From NCBI GenBank assembly GCA_021292165.1, contig CM037879.1, positions 282,818,272 through 282,882,271 on the forward strand: a stretch of DNA of 64,000 nucleotides. Direction: 5' to 3'. This DNA is from Shinisaurus crocodilurus (taxonomy: Eukaryota; Chordata; Lepidosauria; Squamata; Shinisauridae). Below the pieces are notes generated by a model. That model saw only the letters and a program-made list of their open reading frames with translations, was not told where the DNA came from and ran no database searches. Each line of letters opens with the position of its first letter. Positions within the stretch are counted from its first letter, which is position 1. Below are positions 63,923 through 64,000 of this stretch, piece after piece. Both the position numbers and the translations under genes were made by a program.

Positions 63923-64000
63923 TTCCTCCGTCCTATAATTGTCTCTCTCAGCAGCCATTCCTGCTGGCAGGTATCAGAAAGGAGACAGAAACATCACTAA

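Overview
The window looks like intergenic or intronic DNA from a squamate reptile, probably a lizard. The main reason is several copies of a tRNA-derived SINE of the Sauria-SINE type: tRNA-like head with B box, a conserved body, and an ATAAATAAATAAA tail. They sit with CR1 LINE tails, SINEs with a 5S rRNA-derived head, and many palindromic DNA transposons. I found no convincing host protein-coding exon, tRNA or functional RNA gene in 64 kb. Every recognisable coding trace belongs to a dead retroelement.

Layout. 1-3640 (minus strand): a decayed Ty3/gypsy retrotransposon cut by the left edge, with partial LTR, tRNA-Leu-like primer-binding site, SCAN-like gag with zinc knuckle, aspartic protease, integrase, and then the leader of reverse transcriptase. 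Integrase before reverse transcriptase is the order of Gmr1-like elements. 5922-7062: a probable solo LTR holding a LINE 3' fragment. 7794-8604: an 811-bp CpG-rich mariner/Tigger-like non-autonomous transposon whose shrunken relatives recur at 29150, 36793, 40241 and 53833. 10-35 kb: SINEs, CR1 3' ends and TAGGGATG-ended MITEs, with a three-level nest at 22240-22966. 36-41 kb: a dense transposon cluster with a 597-bp hAT element, a chimeric 5S/tRNA SINE, and a hAT MITE inserted exactly at the end of a Tigger-like element. 41-55 kb: mostly unassigned sequence with MITEs and an 897-bp hAT element. 55-63 kb: a concentration of a 135-bp palindromic hAT MITE, two of whose copies look like composite insertions, plus a CR1 ORF2 fragment.

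The mobile elements explain one another. Small hAT MITEs are bounded by 8-bp target duplications, usually with TA at the centre. SINEs carry pol III promoters from tRNA or 5S rRNA, and some carry a CR1-like tail that would recruit CR1 machinery in trans. Nested insertions give a relative chronology. Long stretches between repeats are plain AT-rich DNA in which I see nothing assignable; two of them are worth a conservation test. I could run no searches, so family names rest on recognised motifs, termini and target duplications.
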